Shown: in pieces, positions 5,855-6,295 of the stretch
Layout of the letters: each line of letters begins with the position of its first letter
Position numbering within the stretch: position 1 is the stretch's first letter
From: JANRLJ01 sp034437895
GTDB lineage: Bacteria > Chloroflexota > Anaerolineae > Aggregatilineales > Phototrophicaceae
Length of the DNA stretch: 6,295 nt
Direction: 5' to 3'
NCBI GenBank assembly: GCA_034437895.1
Contig: DAOTTO010000632.1
Span: 1-6,295, forward strand
Notes under the pieces: generated by a model
Seen by the model: only the letters and a program-made list of their open reading frames with translations
The model's database searches: none
What the model was told of the DNA's origin: nothing
Made by a program: the position numbers and the translations under genes

Positions 5855-6295
5855 TCAAAAGTCGATGTCAGGCACTGCCACATCTTGCTGTGATTCGTCA
5901 GAGGGGATAGATTGGTGTACAGGGTCGTAGTACAAGCCCTCCGCAGAGATGCGGGCATCGCGTTCAGCATTGGGGTTGTAGGGATGCCAGTCCGCCGGGT
6001 CGCGGGTGAGCGTCAGTTCAGCGTTTTGGTAGGCTTTCAGGACATCGCCTTCGAGGGTCTTCCACTCGGCAGGCAGTCCTTCCAGTCGCGCCACCTCCAC
6101 TGCCAGTTCGGGACCGTCCAGCAGCCCAGGGATAAGATAGCCGTTGAATTCTTTGCCGAACTTGTCCACCGCCTCCGGGGTCTCGAAATGCGCCATTTCC
6201 AGCATTTGGAACGGTTCATCCGCTGCCATCGTCGGACTGCCAACAGCATCCGGGTCGCGTTCCACACCGGGATAGACGACCATATGCAGGGCATG
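5855..6295 (-). CDS. C-terminal part of an unrecognised protein, continuing past the right edge
   Basis: The - strand frame ends at TGA (5855-5857) and stays open to the last base, giving 147 visible residues. An ATG at 6281-6283 exists, but the bases before it (CATGCCCTGCAT) hold no ribosome binding site and the frame continues as HALH upstream, so this is probably the tail of a longer gene. I do not recognise the family. The fragment is acidic, with a segment predicted to be helical (HFETPEAVDKFGKEFNGYL), a stretch DGPELAVEVARLEGLPAEWK, a Pro/Asn/Tyr-rich part (DPADWHPYNPNAERDARI), and an acidic end, DVAVPDIDF. No membrane segment is visible. Its GC-rich third positions resemble those of the left-hand transfer genes and differ from the FRG/TIR pair, so it may belong to the same element backbone. 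That is inference. Confidence 0.6.
   Translation of the reverse strand, partial: HALHMVVYPGVERDPDAVGSPTMAADEPFQMLEMAHFETPEAVDKFGKEFNGYLIPGLLDGPELAVEVARLEGLPAEWKTLEGDVLKAYQNAELTLTRDPADWHPYNPNAERDARISAEGLYYDPVHQSIPSDESQQDVAVPDIDF

Noticed and set aside
5710..5970. An 86-codon open frame on the - strand spanning the spacer and inverted repeat
   Set aside because: It overlaps the better-supported right-hand gene in another frame, has a Cys/Thr/Ser-rich product with no domain, and runs through the dyad.

Overview
The window is an accessory stretch of a bacterial genome, most likely a conjugative or integrative-conjugative element. The host cannot be fixed from sequence alone. The style of the TIR and TPR protein (a VFISYRR start, 34-residue repeats ending in AIxLNPQ) and the mixed base composition are typical of Chloroflexota or Cyanobacteria. 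I lean to Chloroflexota, as an inference only.

Left block, about 1-2509, + strand, GC-rich: the tail of a small membrane protein, then a complete VirD4/TraG-type coupling ATPase (684 aa), then a small HU-like DNA-binding protein whose start codon overlaps the ATPase stop. The tight spacing (3 nt, then an ATGA overlap) indicates one operon. This is part of a DNA-transfer apparatus.

Middle block, about 2510-5854, - strand, clearly more AT-rich: a two-gene unit reading right to left. The first gene (423 aa) has the marks of a divergent FRG-domain protein. Its stop codon lies 14 nt before the second gene, a 569-aa protein with an N-terminal TIR domain and eleven tandem 34-residue TPRs. TIR domains in bacteria are often NAD+-consuming immune effectors, so this pair is the best candidate here for an undescribed defence or signalling system carried as cargo. 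A 14-bp-arm inverted repeat lies upstream of the pair.

Right edge, 5855-6295, - strand, GC-rich again: the C-terminal part of an unrecognised protein that continues beyond the window. The AT-richer FRG/TIR pair therefore sits between two GC-rich blocks and points against the coupling-protein operon, which fits a cargo insertion. Nothing in the window shows an integrase, an IS element, an attachment site, an RNA gene or a CRISPR array.
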